The position numbers and the translations under genes are program-made. Below are positions 1 to 7,987 of a stretch of DNA of 64,000 nucleotides, piece after piece. The notes beneath the pieces were generated by a model, which did not search any database, was not told the DNA's origin, and saw nothing but the letters and a program-made list of their open reading frames with translations. Every line of letters starts with the position of its first letter. Position 1 is the stretch's first letter. Origin of the DNA: Paenibacillus sp. IHBB 10380 (GTDB taxonomy: Bacteria > Bacillota > Bacilli > Paenibacillales > Paenibacillaceae); assembly GCF_000949425.1 (NCBI RefSeq), contig NZ_CP010976.1:2666001-2730000 (forward strand), written 5' to 3'.

Positions 1-39
1 TCTCCAGCTTATTTCTTTCAAAAACCAATCCCAGTAATT

Positions 40-200
40 GCGTATAACGTTTGGCATTCCTGACGTTCAAGCAGCTTAAGTGACTGTAGGGAACGGGTCG
101 TTAGACTTAGCTGGTTAAATGTATCGCCTGATTAATCTCCTTGAAAATCCTTCTAAGCGATCAAGGGCGAATGCCCGCAGCAGGAATGCTGTGTTAGGCG
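40..200 (-). other. attC-like recombination site of cassette 3
   Basis: On the minus strand it opens with CGCCTAAC (200-193) and closes with GTTATACGC (48-40). The inner arms GCATTCCTG (55-63 on plus) and CAGGAATGC (181-189) pair with each other. The first box is the exact complement of GTTAGGCG, which opens the HNH cassette at 1035-1028, as expected for a cassette excised as a circle. Length is 161 bp, within the usual attC range. Cassette 3 runs from about 1034 down to 48; a further cassette would start at 47 and leave the window. Confidence 0.75.
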
Positions 201-209
201 ATTTAATAT

Positions 210-974
210 TCACTTCTCTGATTCTGCTAAATCGATCTTCTGAATTTCTATATTATCTTTGTGCCGAATGTAGACAATTGCAATTGGCCAATTAGAAGGC
301 TTACTTTTCCCTCCCTCCAATATCCTTAATTCTCGTGCTCCAAATACAAAATAGTTGTTATCTAATAATTCATTAATTAATTTAGTTAGTTCATATCCAT
401 ATGTAACACGCTCACCTGATTCAAATTCGCCTAGTAAACCGCCAAGATCTTGAGCGTATTGTAAAAAACTAGATATTAATTCAACTTCTTCTTCATTCTT
501 AGGTTCATCATGATCAAACTGATAACCAAGGGCACCATCTATAATAGCAATAAGTTCTTTACCACTATTAATCATAGGTAATACTGAAGGTATATTCTCT
601 TTAATCCTTCTAATTCTTACAGGCTTATCTTCTTTAATGCCTTGTTGATTAAGTCTCTCTGTAACCCATTTTTCATGATTTTCTTTCATTTCTTTAAGTA
701 TACTTTCTGTAAATGTCTCGTGTTGATCATCAACCATCTTATGGTGTATCCTGCATAATAATATTAAATTATCGTTTGAATCGATCTTCTCAATAGGATG
801 TTCAGGTTTATATCTTGGACCATTAACTTGTCCAGATATTATGTGACACTCTTCACCAACAACTGATGGATCATCATTAGTTGTAGCTTCAACAACCATT
901 TCGTGCTTGCAAATAGAGCATCTGTTTCCAGATCTACCCCATAATATTTTCCTTGTTTTATTTGAAATTGGCAT
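210..974 (-). CDS. HNH-endonuclease-like protein (integron cassette 3)
   Basis: The 254-aa product has an N-terminal HNH/McrA-like zinc-nuclease core at residues 1-110: CSIC at about 19-22 supplies a Cys pair, ECHIISG at about 42-48 carries the catalytic-type His, and NLILLCRIHHKMVD at about 69-82 supplies the Asn and the closing Cys/His residues. Residues 110-254 match no domain I recognise and include an acidic helical stretch (EEEVELISSFLQYA). The start is supported by AAAGGAG a few bases upstream. The gene fills a one-gene cassette bounded by attC-like sites at 40-200 and 1028-1176, so it was probably acquired by integrase-mediated capture. Nucleic-acid cleavage is known for HNH folds; a defence role is only inference. 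Confidence 0.75.
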   Translation of the reverse strand: MPISNKTRKILWGRSGNRCSICKHEMVVEATTNDDPSVVGEECHIISGQVNGPRYKPEHPIEKIDSNDNLILLCRIHHKMVDDQHETFTESILKEMKENHEKWVTERLNQQGIKEDKPVRIRRIKENIPSVLPMINSGKELIAIIDGALGYQFDHDEPKNEEEVELISSFLQYAQDLGGLLGEFESGERVTYGYELTKLINELLDNNYFVFGARELRILEGGKSKPSNWPIAIVYIRHKDNIEIQKIDLAESEK

Positions 975-1027
975 GAATAAGAATTCTCCTTTCGTGAGGG
1001 TCTACACAGATCTTTTGAATATTATTT

Positions 1028-1176
1028 CGCCTAACGTTTCCGTATTCGCGACGTCCATTCCCCTTAGATAGCTCTTATCTTAGGGGAATGGATGTATCTG
1101 CCTGACTTAACATCTTCGAAAAACTTCTGGCAGGTCAAGGGCCGTTTGGCCCGCAGCGAGAATATTGTGTTAGGTG
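1028..1176 (-). other. attC-like recombination site of cassette 2
   Basis: On the minus strand it opens with CACCTAAC (1176-1169) and closes with GTTAGGCG (1035-1028); both match the attC outer-box consensus (RYYYAAC and GTTRRRY). The inner arms GTATTCGCG (1042-1050) and GCGAGAATA (1156-1164) pair with one extra base in one arm, like the extrahelical base of attC L boxes. The opening box is the exact complement of GTTAGGTG, which opens cassette 2 at 1963-1956. Cassette 2 spans about 1962-1035. Confidence 0.8.
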
Positions 1177-1188
1177 ATGTTCAGGGCA

Positions 1189-1932
1189 TCATCGAAATTC
1201 TAACTTTTCTATATTCTTATGACTGACAATTCGTTTTTTTATTGGCAATTTAATACGCAAGTTAGCTGGAAATTGCTTATTGGCAGTACAAAAACCAAAA
1301 ATAGCTATTAAAACAAATACTAATAACATAGAATAATATACATTTACAGAATTAAAGGCGAGAGGCAAATAACCTGTTGAAATATTAAGCGAAAACAAAA
1401 ATGCTACCAATACGATTAATACAGAGCATACTTTTCTGACACCAAGTCTACCATCATAAAATTTTATATCACCGCAGAACCGACAGTTACCTCCAATAAT
1501 CTTTCCTTCAAGAGAAATAAGACCCTTTCCATGAGTTATAAGAAATAGAAAACCATCTCCTGGATCAAGATAATCAAAGTTAATATGGACTTTTTCATCA
1601 ATTAGTTCCAAGTTGAGATTATTGGCTGTATTTGGACATTTCTTTATTTGAGGTTGGTCTATAATTTGTGACTTCTTTGCAATAATTCTTAATGGTTCAC
1701 GAAGTGTAATATCACTTGCTCTAATAACTTTATTTCCCGAATTCCAAATAGCGATATATGTATTTAAAGGGTATTTTAAGTTATCATCTTCAATATAAGT
1801 CAAGCTTTGATAAGATAGCCTGCATCTTGTTGCAAAATATAAACTTATCAAAAATCCGATAGTACCTCCCAGAATTACTCCTATAAGTCCATTATTAAAA
1901 AATTGGAGTATAGTAAAATAATTTATATCCAT
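1189..1932 (-). CDS. Membrane protein of unknown function (integron cassette 2)
   Basis: The start is the fourth codon of the longest frame, because AAAGG lies eight bases before that ATG; the product is 247 aa. One N-terminal membrane segment (about residues 12-33, GLIGVILGGTIGFLISLYF) is followed by a soluble region of about 130 residues and then two adjacent membrane segments (about 168-188 and 195-215). The tail is basic (KLPIKKR). The central domain has CPN and CRFCG cysteines but no motif I can name. It is the only gene of its cassette and its base composition is AT-rich. I do not recognise the family. Confidence 0.6.
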   Translation of the reverse strand: MDINYFTILQFFNNGLIGVILGGTIGFLISLYFATRCRLSYQSLTYIEDDNLKYPLNTYIAIWNSGNKVIRASDITLREPLRIIAKKSQIIDQPQIKKCPNTANNLNLELIDEKVHINFDYLDPGDGFLFLITHGKGLISLEGKIIGGNCRFCGDIKFYDGRLGVRKVCSVLIVLVAFLFSLNISTGYLPLAFNSVNVYYSMLLVFVLIAIFGFCTANKQFPANLRIKLPIKKRIVSHKNIEKLEFR

Positions 1933-1955
1933 TTTGTTCATCCTTTCCTGAATTT

Positions 1956-2123
1956 CACCTAACGTAAATGTATTCGCGACGTCCCACCACCCTAAAAGAG
2001 CGATGCGGTTGGGTCCGGCTGATTCTACTTCCTTGCTACTGCCAATTGCATCCTAGAATCCTCATCTAACTCCAGTCCGGACCGAGGGCCAAATGGCCTG
2101 AAGCGTGAATATGCTGTTATGCG
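1956..2123 (-). other. attC-like recombination site of cassette 1
   Basis: On the minus strand it opens with CGCATAAC (2123-2116) and closes with GTTAGGTG (1963-1956). The inner arms TATTCGCG (1970-1977) and GCGTGAATA (2103-2111) pair with one extra base. The opening box is the exact complement of GTTATGCG, the sequence at which cassette 1 joins the integrase-proximal site (2729-2722). Cassette 1 therefore spans about 2728-1963. Confidence 0.78.
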
Positions 2124-2148
2124 TAGTAACCTCTTCTTTGAATAACTA

Positions 2149-2670
2149 TCAGATGTTTATCCAATATCTCTTAATTACGTTTCCGTTCTCTTCAATAAAA
2201 TTATTGTCTGAAATCCCCCCATTACTAATAATGGTCCTTTCAGAAGCAATATTGGATTCATCACATACAACAAGTACTTTGTCTATCCCTAATTTTTTTG
2301 CTTCTTTAAGAGATAAACTCAACAGTTTTGTTGCATATCCTTTCCTTCTTTCTGAAGGACGAATTCCATAACCAATATGCCCTCCTCTGTTCATTAGAAA
2401 TCCTGTCAATTCATGCCTTATATTCACAGCTCCTATTATCTTATTATCTTCAGAAACTAACCAAAAAGTTGAATCTGGTACCCATCCTTCTGGTAGATTT
2501 ACTCCTCTTTCATTATCAAAAAGCCAATTCATCATTTCCTCAAAATCTTCAGGGCCCTTACTTATGACCCATGGAACCATATCTTCACCGCTTTCTTTCC
2601 ATTCCTGATAAAAATCTATATATTCATTCTTCAAGTCTGCTATTGGCCTAGATAAAAAAATCTTCCGCAT
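2149..2670 (-). CDS. GNAT-family N-acetyltransferase (integron cassette 1)
   Basis: The 173-aa product starts at the ATG preceded by AGGGAGG (an in-frame ATG 39 bases upstream lacks a site). The acetyl-CoA binding motif A is visible as IGYGIRPSERRKGYATKLL (about residues 98-116), where RRKGYA is the pyrophosphate loop. DESNIASERTIISNGG (about 137-152) is the typical motif B/C region. It resembles the broad-substrate GNAT group that acetylates small amines; the substrate cannot be told from sequence. Acetyltransferases are common cassette cargo. As the first cassette after the integrase-proximal site, it would be the best expressed if a promoter reads through from the integrase side. Confidence 0.8.
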   Translation of the reverse strand: MRKIFLSRPIADLKNEYIDFYQEWKESGEDMVPWVISKGPEDFEEMMNWLFDNERGVNLPEGWVPDSTFWLVSEDNKIIGAVNIRHELTGFLMNRGGHIGYGIRPSERRKGYATKLLSLSLKEAKKLGIDKVLVVCDESNIASERTIISNGGISDNNFIEENGNVIKRYWINI

Positions 2671-2719
2671 TGCAAATACCTCCCTAAAAATGATCTTGAT
2701 ATAATGCACTACAGGGTAT

Positions 2720-2818
2720 TACGCATAACTCCTAATCTGCGCACTCACATATCCCTATCATACAGATGGATAGGCGAGTTCGCTTTAATCTTCTCAGTAG
2801 GGTGATAGGCGAAGTTAT
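2720..2818 (-). other. Integrase-proximal recombination site (attI-like or short attC)
   Basis: The minus strand reads CGAATAACTTCGCC near 2817-2804 and GTTATGCG at 2729-2722, forming an imperfect inverted repeat. The GTTATGCG core is where cassette 1 begins. The outer AATAAC box overlaps the stop codon of the broken integrase. It could be the primary attI site, or an attC-like site if the integrase itself once travelled as cargo. Confidence 0.5.
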
Positions 2819-3784
2819 TCGTCCTCGTTCATTCCCGTCCCCATCCGATCCAGAGGACTCTGGATGCGGCGAATATCTTTGATGCTGACATGGGTATAGA
2901 TTTCGGTTGTTTTCGAGCTTGCGTGTCCTAGTAGTTCTTGAATGTATCGAAGATCCGTGCCGTTCTCTAATAGATGAGTAGCAAAGGAGTGTCGCAGCGT
3001 GTGTACTGTAGCTGGCTTAGAGATTCCCGCTTTACGTATAACTCTCTCAAAAACATGTTGCAGAGACCGCTCAGTAAGATGATGATCAAGACCTTTTCCT
3101 CCTGGGAACAAGTACTTGACTATAGGTTGAGTCTCTATATAATTCTGTAGCATAGCATAAGCTGCACTGGAGAGAACAGTGAATCGGTCCTTCCCTCAGA
3201 TAGAACCACAGGAAGTTTCTTTGGCCGCTTCGGCCTAATCCATTGCTTCAAATCGCTACGGTCCAGCACCGTAACAAGCCAGAACCGCAGAGCACTAACT
3301 GCTTGGTTCACATAAGATGATGATCGCGACTCTTCAGACAATTTCAATAGGTATGCACGAGTATGCTGAGATTCAGCGTCCCTTAACGGAATCGACAACA
3401 TCCGCAAGTAACGTTCAGCATGACCGATATAGGCCTTTTGAGTTTTGATACTATACCCTTTCATTTTTAAAGTGTCCCTCAGCTTTTGTAAAGCAGCCTT
3501 CTCATCACCAGTTTGAAGTTGTAGGAGCTCAGGAAGTCGCTCAACCAATGGAGGGCTTTTCAACTCTACAGGCACGTCCTCTAATACATGACACAGTACC
3601 AGAATTGTTGATTTTCGCCCTGAAATCACCCAGCATTTTTCCATAGCATCCCATTTCCGACCAGGAACACTTTAATCGCCTCAATCCATTTTTCGATATA
3701 AGGGGTTTCTACAATCACATCACCATTCTCTGCACAATCCAATATGACATATTGACTTGATGAGTATACATTCGCTTTCATCAT
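2815..3784 (-). pseudogene. Broken tyrosine recombinase, integron-integrase-like
   Basis: Three frame fragments make up one gene. The first (3784-3626) starts after AAAGGAG and gives MKANVYSSSQYVILD... The second (from about 3644) contains the SAM-like core-binding domain (LRDTLKMKGYSIKTQKAYIG). The third (3153-2815) contains the end of the catalytic domain: [13 protein letters not shown] (His-x-x-Arg box), LGHAS (second His) and EIYTHV (Tyr nucleophile). The piece that should lie between KLPVVLSE and KYLFPGG, roughly 80-100 residues with the first catalytic Arg, is missing, and frames change near 3640 and 3150. The C-terminal end QSPLDRM and the HHLTERSLQ stretch before the His-x-x-Arg box recall integron integrases and related XerC-like enzymes. 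It should be inactive. Unlike classical integrons, it points the same way as the cassettes. Confidence 0.75.
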
Positions 3785-3852
3785 TCAAATCTCCTTTCAA
3801 ATTATAGAATCTACAAGCTACAAATTTGGACAAAAAAAGACAAACCGCTCGT

Positions 3853-4038
3853 TTAGAGCAATCTGTCCTCCGGTGCTTCCGCAAGTGAATGATGACCTAA
3901 CTTGATTAGTTCATCCTTTACATCGTATTCATTTCGATACATGCTTTTCATATGTTCATCTTCATTATCAAATAACTCCGAAACTGTATCTTCATCATAT
4001 AGAGATTCAAAATCATTAAATTCTTTAGGAGACTTCAT
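3853..4038 (-). CDS. Small acidic hypothetical protein
   Basis: The 61-aa product is rich in Asp and Glu (SLYDEDTVSELFDNEDEH) and has no recognisable domain. Its ATG overlaps the stop of the upstream ORF as ATGA, with GAGG four bases before it, so the two may be translationally coupled. Alternatively the in-frame reading continues upstream (VKYNVGDFYFEDMKS), which looks protein-like; in that case 3853-4205 would be one gene of about 110 codons with a frameshift near 4110-4140. I cannot decide between these. Confidence 0.4.
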   Translation of the reverse strand: MKSPKEFNDFESLYDEDTVSELFDNEDEHMKSMYRNEYDVKDELIKLGHHSLAEAPEDRLL

Positions 4039-4205
4039 ATCCTCAAAATAAAAGTCTCCAACGTTATATTTAACGCCTCTAAAACCGTAAATTCGTCCAT
4101 AGAATACGAAGAGTAATGTTTATTAATGATTTTTTCCAAAGATCCTACAGTGTTCCACTTGATATTGTCATAGCCGTAGGTTGTGAATCCCTTGCTTTTT
4201 CCCAT
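4035..4205 (-). CDS. Small hypothetical ORF overlapping the next one
   Basis: A 56-codon frame begins MGKSKGFTTYGYDN after AGAGGGG and ends inside the ATG of the following ORF. It is too short for a family call. Its ribosome binding site lies in the right-hand foot of the hairpin at 4213-4281. It may be the first half of a frameshifted gene that continues in 3853-4038. Confidence 0.35.
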   Translation of the reverse strand: MGKSKGFTTYGYDNIKWNTVGSLEKIINKHYSSYSMDEFTVLEALNITLETFILRI

Positions 4206-4212
4206 AAAAATA

Positions 4213-4281
4213 CCCCTCTTAACTTAGAATACTCACTCCCTCAGGAAACATAAGGGGGTTTGAGTATTCTAGTTAGAGGGG
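4213..4281 (-). terminator. Long hairpin, probable terminator of the SPFH operon
   Basis: The arms CCCCTCTTAACTTAGAA (4213-4229) plus TACTCA and TGAGTATTCT plus AGTTAGAGGGG (4261-4281) form an imperfect stem of over 20 bp. On the minus strand it is followed by TATTTTT, so it can end transcription of the SPFH gene. The same strand of the stem also contains the Shine-Dalgarno of the small ORF starting at 4205, so any read-through transcript would have that site hidden in the stem. Confidence 0.6.
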
Positions 4282-4321
4282 CGTCAACAATCATGACTTT
4301 TCCTAGATCGTAGTCATTTAC

Positions 4322-5263
4322 TTATGCTTTATTATCCGTGTTCTTAGATTTGAACAACTCCCCGATTGCACCGAGACTACCCAACATTTCAACCGCATTA
4401 CTTGGAAGGAATACCTTGTTAGCTGGTCCTTTAGCGATCTCTCCCAAAGCTTCAAATGACCGATATGCCAGTACGTTCTCATCGAGACCCGCCTCGCGCA
4501 AGAGTTCAATCCGTCTCTTCTCTGCTTCAGCAACCGCTTCTATCGCTTTCGCCTCACCCAGTGCTTCAAGTTCTTGCGCTTGACCTAATCCCTCTGCTTG
4601 ACGAATACGAGCTTCCTTATCCCCTTCAGCCTTCAGAATCTTACTCTGCTTATCTCCCTCTGCACGCAGAATCATATCCTGCTTCGCAGCCTCAGCTTCA
4701 AGAACGATGGCACGTTTACTTCGCTCAGCCTTCATTTGCTTATCCATCGCTTCTTGAATATCAACGGGAGGTTGAATGTCAATAACTTCTACCCGTTCAA
4801 TCCGAACGCCCCACTTCTCAGTAGCTTCATCCAGTGCTAGACGAATATCTATGGATATTTTCTCACGACCAGAGAGGGTTTCATCAAGCTCCATCTTACC
4901 AATAATCTGACGCATCGTTGCCGTAGAAATATTACGAACACCATAAACATAATCAGATATGCCATAGGTAGCCTCTTCGGGTCCAACCACTTGATAGAAA
5001 ATAATCGTATCAATCTGCACCTGTACGTTATCTTTAGTAATAACCGTCTGCGGAGGTACATTCGCTTGTTGAATCCGTAGATCATGAAAAATTCTTACAT
5101 GGTCGATAATCGGAATTAGAATATTTAATCCTGGATTGAGTAGACGATGGAATTTACCCAGTCGTTCTACCACTCCAACTCTTTGCTGCGGTACAATTTT
5201 AACGGTTAGTGCTACAAATACTACAACGATAAATAGAATAATAAGTGCAATTATGAAACCCAT
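4322..5263 (-). CDS. SPFH/Band 7 (stomatin-like) membrane scaffold protein
   Basis: The product has about 313 residues, taking the ATG that overlaps the upstream stop as TAATG and follows GGGGAGG. One N-terminal membrane segment (about residues 1-24) is followed by the Band 7 domain (VPQQRVGVVERLGKFHR onward, about 28-185). A long Glu/Ala/Lys coiled coil comes next (about 180-265; LEAEAAKQDMILRAEG, LKAEGDKEARIRQ), then a conserved tail (VFLPSNAVEMLGSLG). This is the QmcA/stomatin layout. Such proteins oligomerise on the inner membrane face and organise microdomains or quality control. It pairs with the NfeD gene immediately upstream, the standard stomatin-NfeD arrangement. Confidence 0.92.
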   Translation of the reverse strand: MGFIIALIILFIVVVFVALTVKIVPQQRVGVVERLGKFHRLLNPGLNILIPIIDHVRIFHDLRIQQANVPPQTVITKDNVQVQIDTIIFYQVVGPEEATYGISDYVYGVRNISTATMRQIIGKMELDETLSGREKISIDIRLALDEATEKWGVRIERVEVIDIQPPVDIQEAMDKQMKAERSKRAIVLEAEAAKQDMILRAEGDKQSKILKAEGDKEARIRQAEGLGQAQELEALGEAKAIEAVAEAEKRRIELLREAGLDENVLAYRSFEALGEIAKGPANKVFLPSNAVEMLGSLGAIGELFKSKNTDNKA

Positions 5264-5697
5264 TAAGAAACGCCTCCCCATTTTTGTACTTCTATGATTG
5301 TATTCCCTCGATGTGTAACAATAACCATCTGACCCTGAGGTAAATATTCATGTGATGATGCCGTCCAAGTTTCATTACCAATTCTTACAATACCGTACTT
5401 ACCCTCTGGTATTTCTTCGATAACAACACCCTGTTTGCCAACCAATTCATCAATAACATCTTTGAACCCTTTAGAATTACGAATTTGCTGAGTCAATGGT
5501 TTGGTGAAAATGGTCAGGAGAATAGCAACAAAACATCCTGAGATTGTCTGAATTATTATTAAATCAGGAAATAGTAAAGCCACAACAACAGCTACAAAAG
5601 CTCCAATTCCAAGCCAAAGTAAATAAAACGTTAGAGTTAACATTTCGACAACGAAGAGGATAATACCAATAATTAGCCATATTGCCCAAAGTTCCAT
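5263..5697 (-). CDS. NfeD-family membrane protein
   Basis: The 144-aa product is a short (non-protease) NfeD. It has an N-terminal cluster of about three to four membrane segments (residues 5-67, WLIIGIILFVVEMLTLTFY onward) and a C-terminal OB-fold domain (about 80-144) with the signature GKQGVVIEEI...GIVRIGNETWTA. The ATG follows AAAAGGTGG. Its stop overlaps the ATG of the SPFH gene, indicating translational coupling and a complex. NfeD proteins partner stomatins in membrane microdomains. Confidence 0.92.
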   Translation of the reverse strand: MELWAIWLIIGIILFVVEMLTLTFYLLWLGIGAFVAVVVALLFPDLIIIQTISGCFVAILLTIFTKPLTQQIRNSKGFKDVIDELVGKQGVVIEEIPEGKYGIVRIGNETWTASSHEYLPQGQMVIVTHRGNTIIEVQKWGGVS

Positions 5698-5938
5698 TTG
5701 AGTTCACCACCTTTTCCATAGTATTGGAACCGCTAACAAACTTGATAAGAGAAGTGTTCGACAAATATCTTTCAATACTCCAAAGATTCATCAATTATCT
5801 TGTATTTATTACATTATATTCAACTAAACTATACCATGGATCCTTATGGAAATGTAAGAATAGTTCAACACAATTAAATACTCTATCTATACATACTAAC
5901 ATGGGTCGATAAACATTCTTCGTCCTAACCTATAGCAC

Positions 5939-5966
5939 GAAAAAAACCCTGACTATAAGGTCAGGG
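5939..5966 (-). terminator. Rho-independent terminator
   Basis: CCCTGAC (5947-5953) pairs with GTCAGGG (5960-5966). On the minus strand the stem is followed by a run of Ts (TTTTTTTCG). It lies 22 bases after the lactonase-fold gene and serves that gene. Confidence 0.85.
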
Positions 5967-5987
5967 CTATATATAATAAATAATAAA

Positions 5988-7064
5988 TTACAAATAGTAA
6001 GGTTGCACGCATACAGGCTTAGATACCTTGACACTGTGCCCTGTATAAGTCAACTTACCACTTTCTTGATCCACACGGAAAGTGGCCATGTTGTCTGTGT
6101 CACGGTTAGCAACAATCATGTAATCACCTTCTGGTGTTAATGAGAAGTGTCTAGGATGCGCGCCTTCTGTATGTACATGCTCCACTAATGTGAGCTTGGC
6201 AGCAGATTCATCAAATGCATAAACAACAATACTATCATGACCACGATTCGCACCATATACATATTTACCATCACTTGAAACCGTAATTTCTGCACATGTA
6301 TTCTCTTCTTTAAACTCCGAAGGTAACGTTGGAACGGTTTCTATCTTGTTTAATTGACCCGTTTCAGCAGTGTAAGTGAAAGATGTAATCGTCGAATCGA
6401 CCTCGTTAATAACGAATGCATATTGTCCATTAGGGTGAAAGGCTAGATGTCTTGGCCCAGCTCCGGGGTGTAGCTCGGTTTTACCTGCATCTACTAATTT
6501 ACCTGCATCAATTCTATAGGCTTGAATGATATCCAACCCCAGATCCTGTACGAACAGAACTTTTCCGTCTGGACTAAAAAAAGAGGAGTGCGGGTGCGGT
6601 CGATCTTGGCGCTCCGGATCTGCTCCATGTCCTTCATGTTGCTTAACATCGAGCAGAGTTCCTACACGACCGTCTTTCTCAATGGAGAGGAGACCTACGG
6701 TTCCCCCATGGTAACTCGAAACGATAAGATAGGAATTGTTAACATCTCTCTGAATATGGCAGGTGCTTGACTGCAATGTAACATTTCGATTCACCAAGCT
6801 TAGTGCACCTGAAGTTGGATCGATGGCAAAAGTTGCTGCCTCTCCTATTTTGGCACCTTCAGCAGATTGAGTCTCTGAGATGGAATATAGGATGCGATGC
6901 TCAGGATCAACATTCAAGAATGTTGGATTTTTAAGCCCCGTAAATTCGTCTAATAGTGATAATTCACCCGTACCTTTGTTAAAAGAATATACGTACACTC
7001 CACTATGATCCGCTTCTGCATAAGATCCTACAAAAACGAACATCGATTGATTATTAACTGTCAA
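5988..7064 (-). CDS. Lactonase family beta-propeller protein (6-phosphogluconolactonase-like)
   Basis: The 358-aa product matches the seven-bladed propeller lactonase family (Pgl/YkgB type) in length and motifs: VFVGSYAEADHSGVYVYSF at the N-terminus, GADPERQDRPHPHSSFFSPDG in the middle, and the recurrent HPRHFSLTPEGDYMIVANRD blade pattern at the end. Members hydrolyse 6-phosphogluconolactone in the pentose phosphate route, but the family also holds other lactonases. The likely start is TTG, placed eight bases after AAGGAGG. It is cytoplasmic with no signal peptide and appears to be monocistronic. Confidence 0.85.
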   Translation of the reverse strand: MTVNNQSMFVFVGSYAEADHSGVYVYSFNKGTGELSLLDEFTGLKNPTFLNVDPEHRILYSISETQSAEGAKIGEAATFAIDPTSGALSLVNRNVTLQSSTCHIQRDVNNSYLIVSSYHGGTVGLLSIEKDGRVGTLLDVKQHEGHGADPERQDRPHPHSSFFSPDGKVLFVQDLGLDIIQAYRIDAGKLVDAGKTELHPGAGPRHLAFHPNGQYAFVINEVDSTITSFTYTAETGQLNKIETVPTLPSEFKEENTCAEITVSSDGKYVYGANRGHDSIVVYAFDESAAKLTLVEHVHTEGAHPRHFSLTPEGDYMIVANRDTDNMATFRVDQESGKLTYTGHSVKVSKPVCVQPYYL

Positions 7065-7204
7065 TTGTATTTCCTCCTTCAGTTCATTGTATTACCTTCA
7101 TATCACTTCATTATTGCTTAAGTATCCATATAGCATAGCATAAACTCGTATCTCCAGCATCTCTTCTAAATGAACACTCGTAACTCTCTCAAGCAGTAGA
7201 AATT

Positions 7205-7801
7205 TTAATCGACAGTTCGATTTTTGAAATATTTCACTTTATCTTCTTCGTTAATAGACCGGATTACTTTACACGGATTCCCTGCAGCAATCACATTGGC
7301 AGGAATATCCTTCGTAACAACACTTCCTGAACCAATTACGGTATTATCTCCAATGGTAACGCCTGGGTTGACAATGACCCCTCCGCCCAACCAGACGTTA
7401 TTGCCTATCGTAATGGGAAAAGCATATTCTTCTCCGGTATTTCTTAGTTCATGATCTACAGGATGCCCGGCTGCAAATAGGCTTACATTCGGCGCAAACA
7501 GAACATTATCCCCAATCGTTACTTTCGCACAATCTAAAATAACGCAATTATAATTGGAGTAAAAATTTTCTCCTATGTAAATATTGTAGCCATAATCACA
7601 ACGGAAAGGCGGTTCAATAAAAAATTCTTTACCTGTCTGTCCTAAAAGCTTCTTCATAATGCTTTGACGTTGTTCAACTTCACTCGGTCGTAGCGTATTG
7701 TAATCAAAGACCAAGTCTTTTGCATATTGTCGTTCTCCAAAAAGCTCTTCCCCAAACGCCTTATAGAGCTTACCACTTAACATTTTTTCTTTTTCAGTCA
7801 T
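7205..7801 (-). CDS. Sugar O-acetyltransferase (maltose/galactoside acetyltransferase-like)
   Basis: The product is about 198 aa. An N-terminal Mac domain (MTEKEKMLSGKLYKAFGEEL onward, about residues 1-60) precedes a left-handed beta-helix of hexapeptide repeats (about 75-185: IGDNVLFAPNVSLFAAGHP, IGNNVWLGGGVIVNPGVTI). The catalytic-type His sits in AAGHPVDHELR. These trimeric cytoplasmic enzymes move an acetyl group from acetyl-CoA to maltose, glucose or galactosides. The second ATG was chosen because AAAGGAG is only one base from the first and seven from the second. Confidence 0.88.
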   Translation of the reverse strand: MTEKEKMLSGKLYKAFGEELFGERQYAKDLVFDYNTLRPSEVEQRQSIMKKLLGQTGKEFFIEPPFRCDYGYNIYIGENFYSNYNCVILDCAKVTIGDNVLFAPNVSLFAAGHPVDHELRNTGEEYAFPITIGNNVWLGGGVIVNPGVTIGDNTVIGSGSVVTKDIPANVIAAGNPCKVIRSINEEDKVKYFKNRTVD

Positions 7802-7941
7802 TTTCATGCTCCTTTAACTGTCTTGGTGATTTGCGTGACAGCCGGGTCATCCTAGCTGGCTACTTCAGTTTAACATTATCGAGGACTGAAATCATTTATA
7901 CATCCGCTATCATCTTGTGTATTCTGATCATAAGTACACAC

Positions 7942-7975
7942 AAAAAGACGACCTCTAATACCTTAGGGGTCGTCT
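7942..7975 (-). terminator. Rho-independent terminator
   Basis: AGACGACCT (7946-7954) pairs with AGGGGTCGTCT (7965-7975). The minus strand continues into TTTTTGTGT. It closes the GH3 lipoprotein gene that ends at 7988. Confidence 0.85.
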
Positions 7976-7987
7976 ATCTAACCGCCT

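Noticed and set aside
1028..1176. Ordinary terminators between the first three genes
   Set aside because: The palindromes are too long, lack T runs, have an extra base in one inner arm and obey the cassette boundary rule, all pointing to attC.
3135..3644. Intact XerC/XerD recombinase
   Set aside because: The frame stops before the catalytic domain and the segment with the first catalytic Arg is missing, so it is a relic.
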